From Pseudomonadota bacterium (GTDB lineage Bacteria > Pseudomonadota > Alphaproteobacteria > Rhizobiales > Xanthobacteraceae), in NCBI GenBank assembly GCA_023388935.1, contig JAEWFG010000012.1, positions 1-64,000 on the forward strand: a stretch of 64,000 nt of DNA, in the 5' to 3' direction. The notes under the pieces were generated by a model. It saw nothing but the letters and a program-made list of their open reading frames with translations, made no database searches and was not told the origin of the DNA. Shown here piece by piece: positions 29,635 to 39,048 of the stretch. Position 1 is the first letter of the stretch. Each line of letters starts with the position of its first letter. The position numbers and the translations under genes were made by a program.

Positions 29635-31137
29635 ATGGATAGATCGTTCGTTATTGCGCAGATTTCCGACCTGCATCTGGACGGATCAGGCCGGCTGCTT
29701 GCGACCATCGAGGCCCTCATCGCCGCTCTCCGAGAAAGGATGGCGGACTTCGCGGACGTTCCCGATCGCATCATGCTGATCACAGGCGATCTCGTGCACG
29801 ATCCAACGCCGCGCGCGCTCGACGAAGCGCTCGCAGTCATCGCGTCCTTCCGGCAGACCGGGATGTTCACCGACATTCAGGCGATCGCGGGCAATCACGA
29901 CGTCAAGCGCCCGAGCCAGCTTGCGGGCCGTCACGACGTCTATGATTACCTGCACCTGCCGCGTACCTCGAAAAGCGTCTATTATCGCCGGGCTGGCCTC
30001 GATCTGGTCCTGCTGGATTCCAACCGCGCGAGCCTCACGACGCTTGCGAGCGGTAATGTCGATCAGGCAGCCTACCACGCCATAGTTGCGGATTCCGCCA
30101 GGCTGAGCGTCGAACTCGCGGGCAGCCTTGGGTCGGTTGGACGCGCCGATTACGCGGAGCCGGCGGAAAACCTGGTGCGCGTGCTGGCGCTGCACCATCA
30201 TCCCCTGCCGCAGGCGACCGGTGAAGGAAAGCGGTTTCTCGGTGTACCCGACGAGCCGCTGATGTATCTCGCCGCGCCCGCGACCTTCCTCGAAGCGGCC
30301 ACCTCGCTCAACGTCAGTCTGGTTCTGCACGGTCACCGACATGTCGAGGGGCTGACCCGCTATTCGATCCCCGATCCGCGTGCCACGCTGAGCGGAGGTG
30401 ATGAGGCGTTCTGGCGCACGATCTATGTGTTATCCTGTCCGTCCTCGACCGGACAAGCCGGTGACGATGCCGGTTTCAACATCATCCATTTCGGCTCCAC
30501 GTCCCGGGCCGATTGCGCGGAGTACCAGTTCGCGATCGCCCGCTATTCGCGGTCGCGCAACGATGGCGAATTCGGGCTGCTCGACTCGAATCTGCCGGAC
30601 GGCATCATCAGGTTGCCGGCAGGGCGGGATTTTTCCCGTGACCCGGCGTTCCAATCGATGATCGAGATCGCTTCGATCGCGACGCTGAAGCGGGATCAGG
30701 TCGTGCTACTGGCCCGCCGGCTTCTGACGCGCCGCGCCTTCTATGCTGGCGGCGAGGCGCGCTGGACGAATGCGCTCCACACCTATCTCGTCACCTCCCA
30801 TGCCTGGGCCGATCTCGACCGCAAATTTGCAAGGTCGGGACGCAAGCATGACGTCGAGGCGCTGGCCGCGGTGACGGTGCTGCTCCGCCGGTTGATCGAG
30901 CAATCCGCGGATGTGCTCGGCATCGACGACGTTCAGCTCGATGAGCTCCGCGCAAAGCGTCTGGTCAATCGCGACGATCTTCGGCGCGAACTGCCGGGCT
31001 CGCCGCGTGCGGGCATCGATGTCGAGGCGCAGGCACTGCAAACGCTGCAATTGCTGCGGGACCTGAACGAGCGGGTGAAGGAGCTCGGCCTCGATCTCGG
31101 TCTCGGCGGAGAGGTGCCGTCGCAGACGCCGCCATGA
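29635..31137 (+). CDS. Calcineurin-like metallophosphoesterase with unknown C-terminal domain
   Basis: ATG 29635 is chosen because IAQISDLHLDGSG, the first metal motif, begins eight residues later; upstream in-frame codons lack similarity. The 500-residue protein has all metallophosphoesterase motifs: DLH, ITGDLVHD, AGNHDVKR, ALHHHPLP and LHGHRHVEG, filling about residues 1-235. The remaining ~265 residues are not part of the phosphoesterase fold; the last ~150 look all-helical (LLARRLLTRRAFYAG, AVTVLLRRLIEQSADVL). Substrate may be a nucleotide, nucleic acid or phosphoprotein. No partner gene is adjacent; tadD follows after 93 bases on the same strand. Confidence 0.85.
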   Translation: MDRSFVIAQISDLHLDGSGRLLATIEALIAALRERMADFADVPDRIMLITGDLVHDPTPRALDEALAVIASFRQTGMFTDIQAIAGNHDVKRPSQLAGRHDVYDYLHLPRTSKSVYYRRAGLDLVLLDSNRASLTTLASGNVDQAAYHAIVADSARLSVELAGSLGSVGRADYAEPAENLVRVLALHHHPLPQATGEGKRFLGVPDEPLMYLAAPATFLEAATSLNVSLVLHGHRHVEGLTRYSIPDPRATLSGGDEAFWRTIYVLSCPSSTGQAGDDAGFNIIHFGSTSRADCAEYQFAIARYSRSRNDGEFGLLDSNLPDGIIRLPAGRDFSRDPAFQSMIEIASIATLKRDQVVLLARRLLTRRAFYAGGEARWTNALHTYLVTSHAWADLDRKFARSGRKHDVEALAAVTVLLRRLIEQSADVLGIDDVQLDELRAKRLVNRDDLRRELPGSPRAGIDVEAQALQTLQLLRDLNERVKELGLDLGLGGEVPSQTPP

Positions 31138-31230
31138 GGGACAGGCAGGCTGACATTAACCGGCCGTTAGGGTTAACAGTCTATTGCTGGCGCGTTCCGC
31201 TCGATCAATCGGCTCGAGAGTCAAAGCGTC

Positions 31231-32031
31231 ATGCGTCAACGGTTCAGTCTTACGCGGCTTCTTGCGTCCACGTCGCTGATCGCGGCGATCGCCATGGGCC
31301 TTGGTGGCTGCACGGCCATGCCGAAATTCTCCGACGTTACGGGGTCGGTCGGGCCACGGGCGGAGGCCGCCCCCGTCGATCCCGCGCGCGCCGTCGAAGT
31401 CTATGGCGAGCGCTACCGCGCCAATCCCAAGGACGCCGATGGGGCGCTCGCCTATGGCCAGGCCTTGCGCGCCAACGGTCAGCGCGCCCAGGCCGTCGCC
31501 GTGCTCGAGCAGGCGACCATCGCCAATCCCGGCAACAAGGCGCTGCTCGCCCAGTACGGCCGCGCGCTCGCCGACAACGGCAATTTCCAGCAGGCCTTCG
31601 ACGTGCTGTCGAAAGCGCATTCGCCCGACAATCCGGACTGGCGTCTGCTCTCGGTGCAGGGCACCGCGCTCGATCAGATGGGCCGTCACGAGGAGGCGCG
31701 CGCCTATTATGCGAGCGCGCTCAAGATCGCGCCCGGAGATCCCGGCGTGCTCTCCAATCTCGGCCTGTCCTACATGCTGTCGAAGGACCTGCCCAAGGCG
31801 GAAGAGGCACTGAGGCAGGCCTACGCCTCGCCGCGCGCGAGCGCGCGAGTGCGGCAGAACCTCGGCCTGGTCGTCGGTATCCAGGGCCGCTTCGCCGAAG
31901 CCGAGACCATTGTGAAGGCGGACCTGCCGCCGGACCAGGCCGCGGCCAATGTCGCCTATCTCAAGGAAATGCTGAATCGCAGCGGCACTCCCAAGCGGAC
32001 GCCGGTCGCCTCGCTTGGCCAGCCCGACTGA
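31231..32031 (+). CDS. tadD: Tad pilus TPR lipoprotein
   Basis: 266 residues. The signal peptide MRQRFSLTRLLASTSLIAAI ends in a lipobox, LGGC, so it is lipid-anchored. About five TPR units follow, visible as ALAYGQALRANGQRAQAVAV, GRALADNGNFQQAFDVLSKA and NLGLSYMLSKDLPKAEEALR. TadD helps build the outer-membrane part of the Tad (Flp) pilus machine and resembles pilotins. It is convergent with the tadC-cpaB operon, outside the main transcription unit. Confidence 0.9.
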   Translation: MRQRFSLTRLLASTSLIAAIAMGLGGCTAMPKFSDVTGSVGPRAEAAPVDPARAVEVYGERYRANPKDADGALAYGQALRANGQRAQAVAVLEQATIANPGNKALLAQYGRALADNGNFQQAFDVLSKAHSPDNPDWRLLSVQGTALDQMGRHEEARAYYASALKIAPGDPGVLSNLGLSYMLSKDLPKAEEALRQAYASPRASARVRQNLGLVVGIQGRFAEAETIVKADLPPDQAAANVAYLKEMLNRSGTPKRTPVASLGQPD

Positions 32032-32090
32032 TCAGACAGATTGTCTCGACTTGAAGCTGCAGCGCGCACCGCGCGCGGCCCGCGTCCCCG

Positions 32091-33065
32091 TCAATGCAGC
32101 TCAGTGATCTTGATGCCGGTCGGTCCGAGAATGACGACGAACAGCACGGGCAGGAAGAACAGGATCATCGGGACCGTCAGTTTCGGCGGCAGCGCGGCGG
32201 CCTTCTTCTCGGCCTCGTTCATGCGCATGTCGCGGTTTTCCTGTGCCATGACGCGCAGGGAATGCCCGAGCGGGGTCCCGTAGCGTTCCGCCTGCTGAAG
32301 CGCGAGACACACCGACTTGACGCCCTCGAGCCCGGTACGCCGCGCCAGGTTCTCATAAGCGACCTTGCGATCCTGCAGATAGGATAGTTCGGCCGTGGTC
32401 AGGGTGAACTCTTCCGACAGGGCGATCGACTGGCCCACGATTTCGGTGGCGACTTTCCTGAACGCCATTTCGACCGACATGCCGGATTCGATGCAGATCA
32501 GGAGCAGGTCGAGCGCGTCGGGAAAGGCGCGTTTGATCGAGAGCTGGCGCTTGGAGATCGCGTTCTTGAGGAACAGCATCGGCGCCTGGAGGCCGAGATA
32601 GGCTGCGCCGACGCAGATGCCGATCTTGATCGGCATCGGCCGCTCCATATGCGCGATCAGGAACACGTAGACGACCGAGCCGACGAGCAGCACGAGCGGG
32701 GCCACCATGCGGGCAAACAGGAAGGTGATGTAGGGTGCCTGGCCGCGATATCCCGCCATAATCAGCTTGTCGCGCGCGGCTTCCTGCGCGAGCCATTTGG
32801 TGAGGTTGAAGTCTTCGACAACCTTGGAGACGAGTTGCTTCGGCGTCTGGCGGAGCGAGACCTTATCGCTCTTGTTGAGGCGCTCACGCTCGCGCTGCCG
32901 GATGCGCTCGCGCTCGCTCGCCACCGCCTTCATGCGCTTTGAAAGACCCTCGCCGGCGAACAGCGGCATCACCAGCGTATAGACGGTGGCGCTGGCGGCG
33001 ATGGCCGCCAGCAGCATGGTCATGAAACGGACGTCATGCAGTTTCGAGACGAGAAATTCGACCAT
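32091..33065 (-). CDS. tadC: Tad pilus inner-membrane platform protein TadC
   Basis: 324 residues with a type II secretion F domain (about residues 170-290: ISKRQLSIKRAFPDALDLLL, ESGMSVEMAFRKVA, YGTPLGHSLRVMAQE) and hydrophobic segments at both ends. With TadB it forms the platform on which the ATPase CpaF drives pilin assembly. It is the last gene of the minus-strand operon, nine bases after tadB. Confidence 0.94.
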   Translation of the reverse strand: MVEFLVSKLHDVRFMTMLLAAIAASATVYTLVMPLFAGEGLSKRMKAVASERERIRQRERERLNKSDKVSLRQTPKQLVSKVVEDFNLTKWLAQEAARDKLIMAGYRGQAPYITFLFARMVAPLVLLVGSVVYVFLIAHMERPMPIKIGICVGAAYLGLQAPMLFLKNAISKRQLSIKRAFPDALDLLLICIESGMSVEMAFRKVATEIVGQSIALSEEFTLTTAELSYLQDRKVAYENLARRTGLEGVKSVCLALQQAERYGTPLGHSLRVMAQENRDMRMNEAEKKAAALPPKLTVPMILFFLPVLFVVILGPTGIKITELH

Positions 33066-33074
33066 ACGCCACCG

Positions 33075-34052
33075 TCAGAAATCGAAGTTGATCATCTTCT
33101 TCATCACCATGATGCCGATCGACATCCAGACGACGCAGCCGACCAGCATGAGCTGGCCGGTGGGATGGGTCCACAGAAGCGAGATGTAGTGCGGCGTCGT
33201 GAGATAGACCAGGAACATCACGATCGGTGGCAGCGAGCCGATGATGCCAGCCGAGGCCTTGGCTTCCATCGACATCGCCTGGATTTTTTCCTTCATCTTC
33301 TTGCGGTCGCGCAGCACCTTGGAGAGGTTGCCGAGCGCTTCGGAGAGGTTGCCGCCGGACTTCTGCTGGATCGAGATGACGATGCCGAAGAAATTGGCCT
33401 CCGGAAGCGGCATACGCTCATAGAGACGCGAGCAGGCCTCGCCGAGCGGCATGCCGATCGCCTGCGTCTCGATGATGGCCAGGAATTCGCTGCGCAACGG
33501 CTCGGGCGAGTCGGCCGCGACGACCTTGATCGATTCGAACAGCGGCAGGCCCGCCTTGATGCCGCGGACGATGACGTCGACCGCGTCCGGCAACGCCGCC
33601 AGGAATTTGGCTTCGCGACGCTTCTTCAGGAAGCCGAGGGCCCAACGCGGCAGGCCGAAGCCTCCGGCAAAGGCGAGGCCGGCGGCGCCGAGCATGCCGC
33701 CCCCGACGAACAGGGCGGCTGCGGCCAGCACACCCGCCACGACGGCCGACACGATCCAGAATTTCTGCGGTGTCCAGCCGAGCCCGGCCTGCGACAGGCG
33801 GACGCTGAGCGGGACGCTCTTCTCCTGCTGCCGCCGCGCCTCGAGATCCTTGAGCGAAGTCTCGACCTGCTCACGGCGCGATCGCTGGGTCTTCTCGGTC
33901 TGCTTGGCTGCTGGCGCGTCGGCACGCGCGATCGAGGCGCGGCGGCCTTCCGCCTTCCGTTCCCCGGACAGCAGTGGATAAAGGAAGACCCAGGCGATGC
34001 CGCCGACGGCGGCAGTGGCGAGGAAGGCGAGGGCGAGGACCTGCATGTTCAT
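33075..34052 (-). CDS. tadB: Tad pilus inner-membrane platform protein TadB
   Basis: 325 residues. An N-terminal hydrophobic helix (VLALAFLATAAVGGIAWVFL), a charged linker, then a T2SSF domain with ALPDAVDVIVRGIKAGLPLF and the conserved NFFGIVISIQQKSGGNLSEAL block. It forms the inner-membrane platform together with TadC. Lies between cpaF and tadC with short gaps of 16 and 9 bases. Confidence 0.95.
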   Translation of the reverse strand: MNMQVLALAFLATAAVGGIAWVFLYPLLSGERKAEGRRASIARADAPAAKQTEKTQRSRREQVETSLKDLEARRQQEKSVPLSVRLSQAGLGWTPQKFWIVSAVVAGVLAAAALFVGGGMLGAAGLAFAGGFGLPRWALGFLKKRREAKFLAALPDAVDVIVRGIKAGLPLFESIKVVAADSPEPLRSEFLAIIETQAIGMPLGEACSRLYERMPLPEANFFGIVISIQQKSGGNLSEALGNLSKVLRDRKKMKEKIQAMSMEAKASAGIIGSLPPIVMFLVYLTTPHYISLLWTHPTGQLMLVGCVVWMSIGIMVMKKMINFDF

Positions 34053-34068
34053 GGCGGCGCTGACCTGC

Positions 34069-35532
34069 TCACGTCTTCGACGTCACTTCCGCCGCGTCGA
34101 GCGCAGCGGCAAGGCGCTTCTCCTCGCCGTAATAGCGGGCGCGTTCCCAAAACTTCGGGCGGCCGATGCCGGTTGAGCGGTGCTGGCCGATGATCTTGCC
34201 GTTGGCATCTTCGCCGATCAGGTCGTAGAGGAAGATGTCCTGGGTGATGATAGTGTCGCCTTCCATGCCCATCACCTCGGTGATGTGGGTGATGCGGCGC
34301 GAACCGTCGCGCAGGCGCGCGGCCTGGACGATGACGTCGATCGAGGCGCAGATCATCTCGCGGATGGTTCGCGAGGGAAGCGAAAAGCCGCCCATCGTGA
34401 TCATGGATTCGCAGCGCGACAGCGCCTCGCGCGGATTGTTGGCGTGGAGCGTACCCATTGAGCCGTCGTGGCCGGTGTTCATGGCCTGCAACAGGTCGAA
34501 AGCCTCGGGGCCGCGGACTTCGCCGACGATGATGCGTTCGGGGCGCATACGCAGGCAGTTGCGCACCAGCTCGCGCATGGTGACCTGGCCTTCGCCTTCG
34601 ATGTTGGGCGGACGGGTTTCGAGCCGCACCACGTGAGGCTGCTGCAGCTGCAGTTCGGCTGCGTCCTCGCAGGTGATGACGCGTTCGTCGTGCTCGATGT
34701 AGTTGGTCAGACAGTTGAGCAGCGTGGTCTTGCCCGAGCCGGTACCGCCGGAGATCAGCACGTTGCAGCGTACGCGGCCGATGATCTGGAGGATCTCGGC
34801 GCCCTCCGGCGAGATCGCGCCGAACTTGACGAGCTGATCCAGCGTCAGCTTGTCCTTCTTGAACTTGCGGATGGTGAGCGCAGGACCGTCGATCGAGAGC
34901 GGCGGCACGATGGCGTTGACGCGGGAGCCGTCGGCGAGGCGAGCGTCGCAGATCGGCGAGGATTCGTCGACGCGCCGGCCAACCTGGCTGACGATGCGCT
35001 GGCAGATGTTGAGGAGCTGCTGGTTGTCGCGGAAGCGGATTCCGGTTCGCTGAATTTTGCCGCCGACTTCGATGAAGACGGTGCCGGCCCCATTCACCAT
35101 GATGTCGGCGATGTCGTCGCGCGCGAGCAGAGGCTCGAGCGGACCGTAGCCGAGCACGTCGTTGCAGATGTCGTCGAGCAGTTCCTCCTGCTCGGCGATC
35201 GACATCACGATGTTCTTGATCGCGATGATCTCGTTGACGATGTCGCGGATTTCCTCGCGCGCCGACTCCGAATCGAGCTTGGCGAGCTGGGCGAGGTCGA
35301 TGGCCTCGATCAGCGCGCCGAAGATGGTCGCCTTGACCTCGTAATAATTGTCCGAGCGTCGGGTTTCCATGGTCGGCGCAGGCTTCGCCGGGGCAAGCGG
35401 CGGCGAGGCGACAGCCGGCGGGGGCGGCGCGCGCAATACCGCGGGCGCCGGAGCCTGGGCAGGCTCTGGCGACACGGCGCCGGGCTTCGGCGCCCGAAAG
35501 TCGGTGTCTGTTCCGCTACGCTTACCGAACAC
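34069..35532 (-). CDS. cpaF: Tad pilus assembly ATPase CpaF (TadA)
   Basis: 487 residues. A Pro/Ala-rich disordered N-terminus (about 1-60) leads into the GspE/VirB11-type domain: Walker A SGGTGSGKTTLLN, an Asp box CEDAAELQLQQPHVV, Walker B region ERIIVGEVRGPEAFDLL and the His box GHDGSMGTLHANNP. The hexameric ATPase powers Flp pilus assembly at the cytosolic face. Follows cpaE by 20 bases in the operon. Confidence 0.96.
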   Translation of the reverse strand: MFGKRSGTDTDFRAPKPGAVSPEPAQAPAPAVLRAPPPPAVASPPLAPAKPAPTMETRRSDNYYEVKATIFGALIEAIDLAQLAKLDSESAREEIRDIVNEIIAIKNIVMSIAEQEELLDDICNDVLGYGPLEPLLARDDIADIMVNGAGTVFIEVGGKIQRTGIRFRDNQQLLNICQRIVSQVGRRVDESSPICDARLADGSRVNAIVPPLSIDGPALTIRKFKKDKLTLDQLVKFGAISPEGAEILQIIGRVRCNVLISGGTGSGKTTLLNCLTNYIEHDERVITCEDAAELQLQQPHVVRLETRPPNIEGEGQVTMRELVRNCLRMRPERIIVGEVRGPEAFDLLQAMNTGHDGSMGTLHANNPREALSRCESMITMGGFSLPSRTIREMICASIDVIVQAARLRDGSRRITHITEVMGMEGDTIITQDIFLYDLIGEDANGKIIGQHRSTGIGRPKFWERARYYGEEKRLAAALDAAEVTSKT

Positions 35533-35552
35533 TTAACAACTCCATGCGGCGG

Positions 35553-36821
35553 CTATTTTCCCCGCAACTTCTCAATCAGGGGTGAAAGCAAGGACGACTT
35601 TTGCTTCTTCGTCTCGCTGCGGCCGGTCAGGCGCTGGGCGATCTGAAGGAACATCTCGATTGACTTGTGGTTGGCCGAGATCTCCGCGATCATCTGGCCG
35701 TTGTTGGCCGCCGAGCCGAAGATCTGCGGCTCGAACGGGATCGAGACGATTGGCTGGCTCTCGATCGCCTTGGCGAACTCTCCGGCGGCGATTTCGGGCC
35801 GTTTCGGGACACCGACCTGGTTCAGGCAGTAGAGCGGCGGCCGGTCGTTGGGCCGCGAGGCCTTCAGGAGGTCGAACAGGTTCTTGGTGTTGCGCAGGTT
35901 GGCGAGGTCCGGCGCCGCCACGATGAGGATGTCGTCCGCCCCGATCAGAGCGCGCTTGGTCCAGCCCGACCACTGGTGGGGGATGTCGAGCACGATGCAG
36001 GGCATGGTGGCGCGCAGCGTGTCGAACACGGCGTCGAAGGCGTCAACGCCGAAATCATAGACCCGGTCGAGCGTCGCGGGCGCCGCCAGCAGACTGAGGT
36101 GGTCGGTGCATTTCGACAGCAGGCGGTCCATGAAGGCCGTATCGACGCGGTCGGGCGAGAACACGGCGTCAGCAATACCCTGCGGCGGGTCCTGATTATA
36201 GTCGAGCCCGGCGGTGCCGAAGGCGAGGTCGAGATCGGCGACGACCGCGTCCATCGCAAGGTCGCGCGCGATCGCCCAGGCGACGTTATGGGAGATGGTG
36301 GAAGCACCGACGCCGCCCTTTGCGCCGACCACGGCGATGATGCGGCCGACCGCCTTGGCTTCCGGCGCCGAGAACAGGTTGCAGATCGAGCGCACCACAT
36401 CGATCGCGCCGACCGGCGCGAGCACGTAGTCGCTGACACCGCGGCGCACCAGCTCGCGGTAGAGCGTGACGTCGTTGATGCGGCCGATCACGACCACCCG
36501 GGTGCCGGCGTCGCAGACGGTGGCGAGCTGGTCGAGCCCGCCCAAAATGTCGCTCCGGGCGTCGCTTTCGAGCACGATCACGTTCGGCGTGGGTGCCGAG
36601 CGGTAGGCTTCGATCGCGGCCGCCATGCCGCCCATCTGGATCTTCAGATGGGCCTTGCCGAGCCGGCGATCCTCGCCGGCCGCCTGCACCGCGGCAGCGG
36701 TCTCCACGGTCTCGCAGAAAGCCTGGACCGACACGCGCGGTGCGGGTGCAATATGCTCCTCGACCGGCGGGAGAGATACCTCCGGCTGCTCTTCTTGAGT
36801 CTGGCGAGCGTAGTTGATCAT
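35553..36821 (-). CDS. cpaE: Tad pilus localisation ATPase-like protein CpaE (TadZ)
   Basis: 422 residues. A receiver-like N-terminal domain (about 45-160) precedes a ParA/MinD-like domain. The deviant P-loop reads AKGGVGASTISHN: the lysine after the second glycine is replaced by alanine, as is usual in CpaE/TadZ, so nucleotide handling is atypical. VVADLDLAFGTAG and CIVLDIPHQWSG follow. It places the pilus machine at the cell pole. Its start overlaps the cpaD stop by four bases (ATGA). Confidence 0.94.
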   Translation of the reverse strand: MINYARQTQEEQPEVSLPPVEEHIAPAPRVSVQAFCETVETAAAVQAAGEDRRLGKAHLKIQMGGMAAAIEAYRSAPTPNVIVLESDARSDILGGLDQLATVCDAGTRVVVIGRINDVTLYRELVRRGVSDYVLAPVGAIDVVRSICNLFSAPEAKAVGRIIAVVGAKGGVGASTISHNVAWAIARDLAMDAVVADLDLAFGTAGLDYNQDPPQGIADAVFSPDRVDTAFMDRLLSKCTDHLSLLAAPATLDRVYDFGVDAFDAVFDTLRATMPCIVLDIPHQWSGWTKRALIGADDILIVAAPDLANLRNTKNLFDLLKASRPNDRPPLYCLNQVGVPKRPEIAAGEFAKAIESQPIVSIPFEPQIFGSAANNGQMIAEISANHKSIEMFLQIAQRLTGRSETKKQKSSLLSPLIEKLRGK

Positions 36822-37552
36822 TTGCCGGTGTCGCTTAGTTTGGCCTTGTCGGCGTCAGGATAGCGGATCGACGTCACGAGTCCCTTGCGATACTTTTCGA
36901 GGGTGGTGGTCTGACGCGCCGTGTAGCCCGGCGTTTCCGGTCGTGGTTGCTCGAGGTCCGTCGGATTGTCGACCATTGCCGCGAGGTTGCGCTGATAGGC
37001 GCAGCCGTAATTGTAATAGTCCTTGTTCTCGAACCAGCTCTTGTTCTTTATCGAAGGGCCGATGTCCTCCGGCCACAAGCCGCAGGGACCCGCGACCGCT
37101 GCGATCCTTGAATAGGTGAGCCGGATCGGCGGCAGGAAACGCTTGTCTTCCGGCCTGTAGGGGCGGACGCTGACGCCACGCGGCGGAATACCTGCCGCCG
37201 CCAGCATCGACTGGATCTCACGCATCGTCTCCGCGGCAGGTCGCGCATTGGGCGTGCCGGAGGGCACGTCGATATGGATGGCGCCGGTGCCCTCGCGCAG
37301 CCAGGTTGACGCGACGCCCATCACGTCGGCGCGTTGGGCGGCGGTCAATCCGCCGCGGGCGTGGCCGACGAAGACGACGATCGAGCGGTTCTGTTCCTCG
37401 ATCGCGATCGGATGACGCTGCCTGTAGTCGTCCGGAATGGAGGCGGTGACCGATTCGTCGTGCTTGCAGCCACCGAGCGCGAGCGCGATGCCGACGAGCG
37501 CGCCACCGAAGCCGATGGTGCGTTTGCGAATCTGGGGTGGTGTTATGGTCAT
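36818..37552 (-). CDS. cpaD: Tad pilus outer-membrane lipoprotein CpaD
   Basis: 244 residues. A signal peptide ends in the lipobox ALGGC near residue 29. The CpaD domain has RHPIAIEEQNRSIVVFVG, GVSVRPYRPED and GPCGLWPEDIGPS, with NYGCAYQRNLAAMVDNPTDL near residue 190. It is an outer-membrane partner of the CpaC secretin. It lies between cpaC (20-base gap) and cpaE (4-base overlap). Confidence 0.94.
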   Translation of the reverse strand: MTITPPQIRKRTIGFGGALVGIALALGGCKHDESVTASIPDDYRQRHPIAIEEQNRSIVVFVGHARGGLTAAQRADVMGVASTWLREGTGAIHIDVPSGTPNARPAAETMREIQSMLAAAGIPPRGVSVRPYRPEDKRFLPPIRLTYSRIAAVAGPCGLWPEDIGPSIKNKSWFENKDYYNYGCAYQRNLAAMVDNPTDLEQPRPETPGYTARQTTTLEKYRKGLVTSIRYPDADKAKLSDTGK

Positions 37553-37572
37553 CGTGAAGTCCCCGTTCCGCT

Positions 37573-39048
37573 TCAGTCGGTGATGAAGCCGTAGGTGCCG
37601 CGGTAGTTCCTGGCCGGTTCGGTCCGGCCGGGCACGCCGTAGATGCGGTTGATGTTGCCGAGCAGCTCGGCCTGCGGATCGGAGGGCGCGGAGAAGCCGT
37701 CATCCGGCCGCGACAGATCCTTTTGTGCCACTGCGCGAACGATATAGGGCGTCACGATCACGACCAGCTCGGTCGCGTTGTTGACGAAGTCGCGGCTGCG
37801 GAACAGCGTGCCGAGGATCGGGAGCTGCATCATGCCGGGCAGCCCGTTGATCGCCTGCTTGGTCTGGTTTTGGATCAGGCCGGCCATTGCCATCGCGCCG
37901 CCGGAGGGAATTTCCAGCGAGGTCTCGGCCCGGCGCGTGGTTAGCGAGGGAATGGTAACTCCGGTAATGGTGATCGCATTCTGCATCGACACGTCTGATA
38001 CTTCCGTCATCAGATGCAGGCTGATACGGCCTTCGCTCAACACGACCGGCGTGAAATTCAACGAAATGCCGAATTTCTTGTACGTGACCGTTTGAGTACA
38101 GACCAAGGGTCCCGCGGGGCCGGGTGCGCAAGTGGGTGCGCCTCCCGGAACCGGGAATTCGCCGCCGGCGATGAATGTTGCCGATTCTCCGGAGATCGCG
38201 GTCAGGTTCGGTTCGGCCAGCGTGCGGATCACGCCCGCGGCTTCCATCGCACGCAGGGTGGCCTGCACCGAGGGGGTGGCGCCGAATTTGGCGCTCAGAC
38301 TGTTGCCGTCCACGAGGTTGTGGCCAAGCGCAGAGAACGGGTTCGTGTTGGCGAAGTTCACCACCGAGGTGCCGTAATTGAGGTTTGCCGAAAGGTCGAT
38401 GCCGAGCTGCTTGACGATGTTGCGCTGGACTTCGGCGACCGTCACCTTCAGCATGACCTGGTCGCGGCCGCGGACCACGATCGAGTTCAGTACCTTGTCG
38501 GGGCCACCGGCGAGGCGCGCGGCGAGGTCGTTGGCCTGCTGGGCTTCGATCGGGTTCGCCGCCGTGCCTGTCAGGACGATGCCGTCGCCGAGTCCGTCGA
38601 TCTGGATGTCGGAATTGGGCAGGATCTGCCTCAGCGCGGCCCGCGCGCCGTTGAGGTCGCGCTTGACCGCGATGTCGTAGGCCGCAATCTGCTGGCCGGC
38701 GGAATCGAAGAACACGATGTTGGTCTGGCCGACCGTAGCGCCGATGATGTAGGCGCGCTGCGCCGAGCGGACCACCGCATTGGCGACCTTGGGGTCGGCG
38801 ACCAGCACGTCCTTGATGTCGCGCGGCAGGTCGATCACGATGGACTTGCCGACGCCGAGCGAGAGGAAACGCGCGTTCATCTGGCCGTCGGCGGCGACCG
38901 GCGCCACGGGGCGGTAGTCGGCGGCGATCACGGGGGTGAGCACCGGGTTGAGCGCCAGCGCGAGGGCGGCCGAGAACGACAGGGCGCGAACCGCGGAGGT
39001 TCGCATCGTCGCCAAATCTGCCCTGCATTTCATATCGACTGTCCTCAT
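37573..39048 (-). CDS. cpaC: Tad pilus secretin CpaC (RcpA)
   Basis: 491 residues. The start at 39048 overlaps the cpaB stop by four bases. A signal peptide (SFSAALALALNPVLTPVIAA) precedes the pilus-assembly N-terminal domain (GVGKSIVIDLPRDIKDVLVA), a BON-like region, and the secretin core with VMLKVTVAEVQRNIVKQLGI, GEFPVPGG and LTTRRAETSLEIPSGGAMAM. It forms the outer-membrane pore for the Flp pilus. Confidence 0.95.
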   Translation of the reverse strand: MRTVDMKCRADLATMRTSAVRALSFSAALALALNPVLTPVIAADYRPVAPVAADGQMNARFLSLGVGKSIVIDLPRDIKDVLVADPKVANAVVRSAQRAYIIGATVGQTNIVFFDSAGQQIAAYDIAVKRDLNGARAALRQILPNSDIQIDGLGDGIVLTGTAANPIEAQQANDLAARLAGGPDKVLNSIVVRGRDQVMLKVTVAEVQRNIVKQLGIDLSANLNYGTSVVNFANTNPFSALGHNLVDGNSLSAKFGATPSVQATLRAMEAAGVIRTLAEPNLTAISGESATFIAGGEFPVPGGAPTCAPGPAGPLVCTQTVTYKKFGISLNFTPVVLSEGRISLHLMTEVSDVSMQNAITITGVTIPSLTTRRAETSLEIPSGGAMAMAGLIQNQTKQAINGLPGMMQLPILGTLFRSRDFVNNATELVVIVTPYIVRAVAQKDLSRPDDGFSAPSDPQAELLGNINRIYGVPGRTEPARNYRGTYGFITD

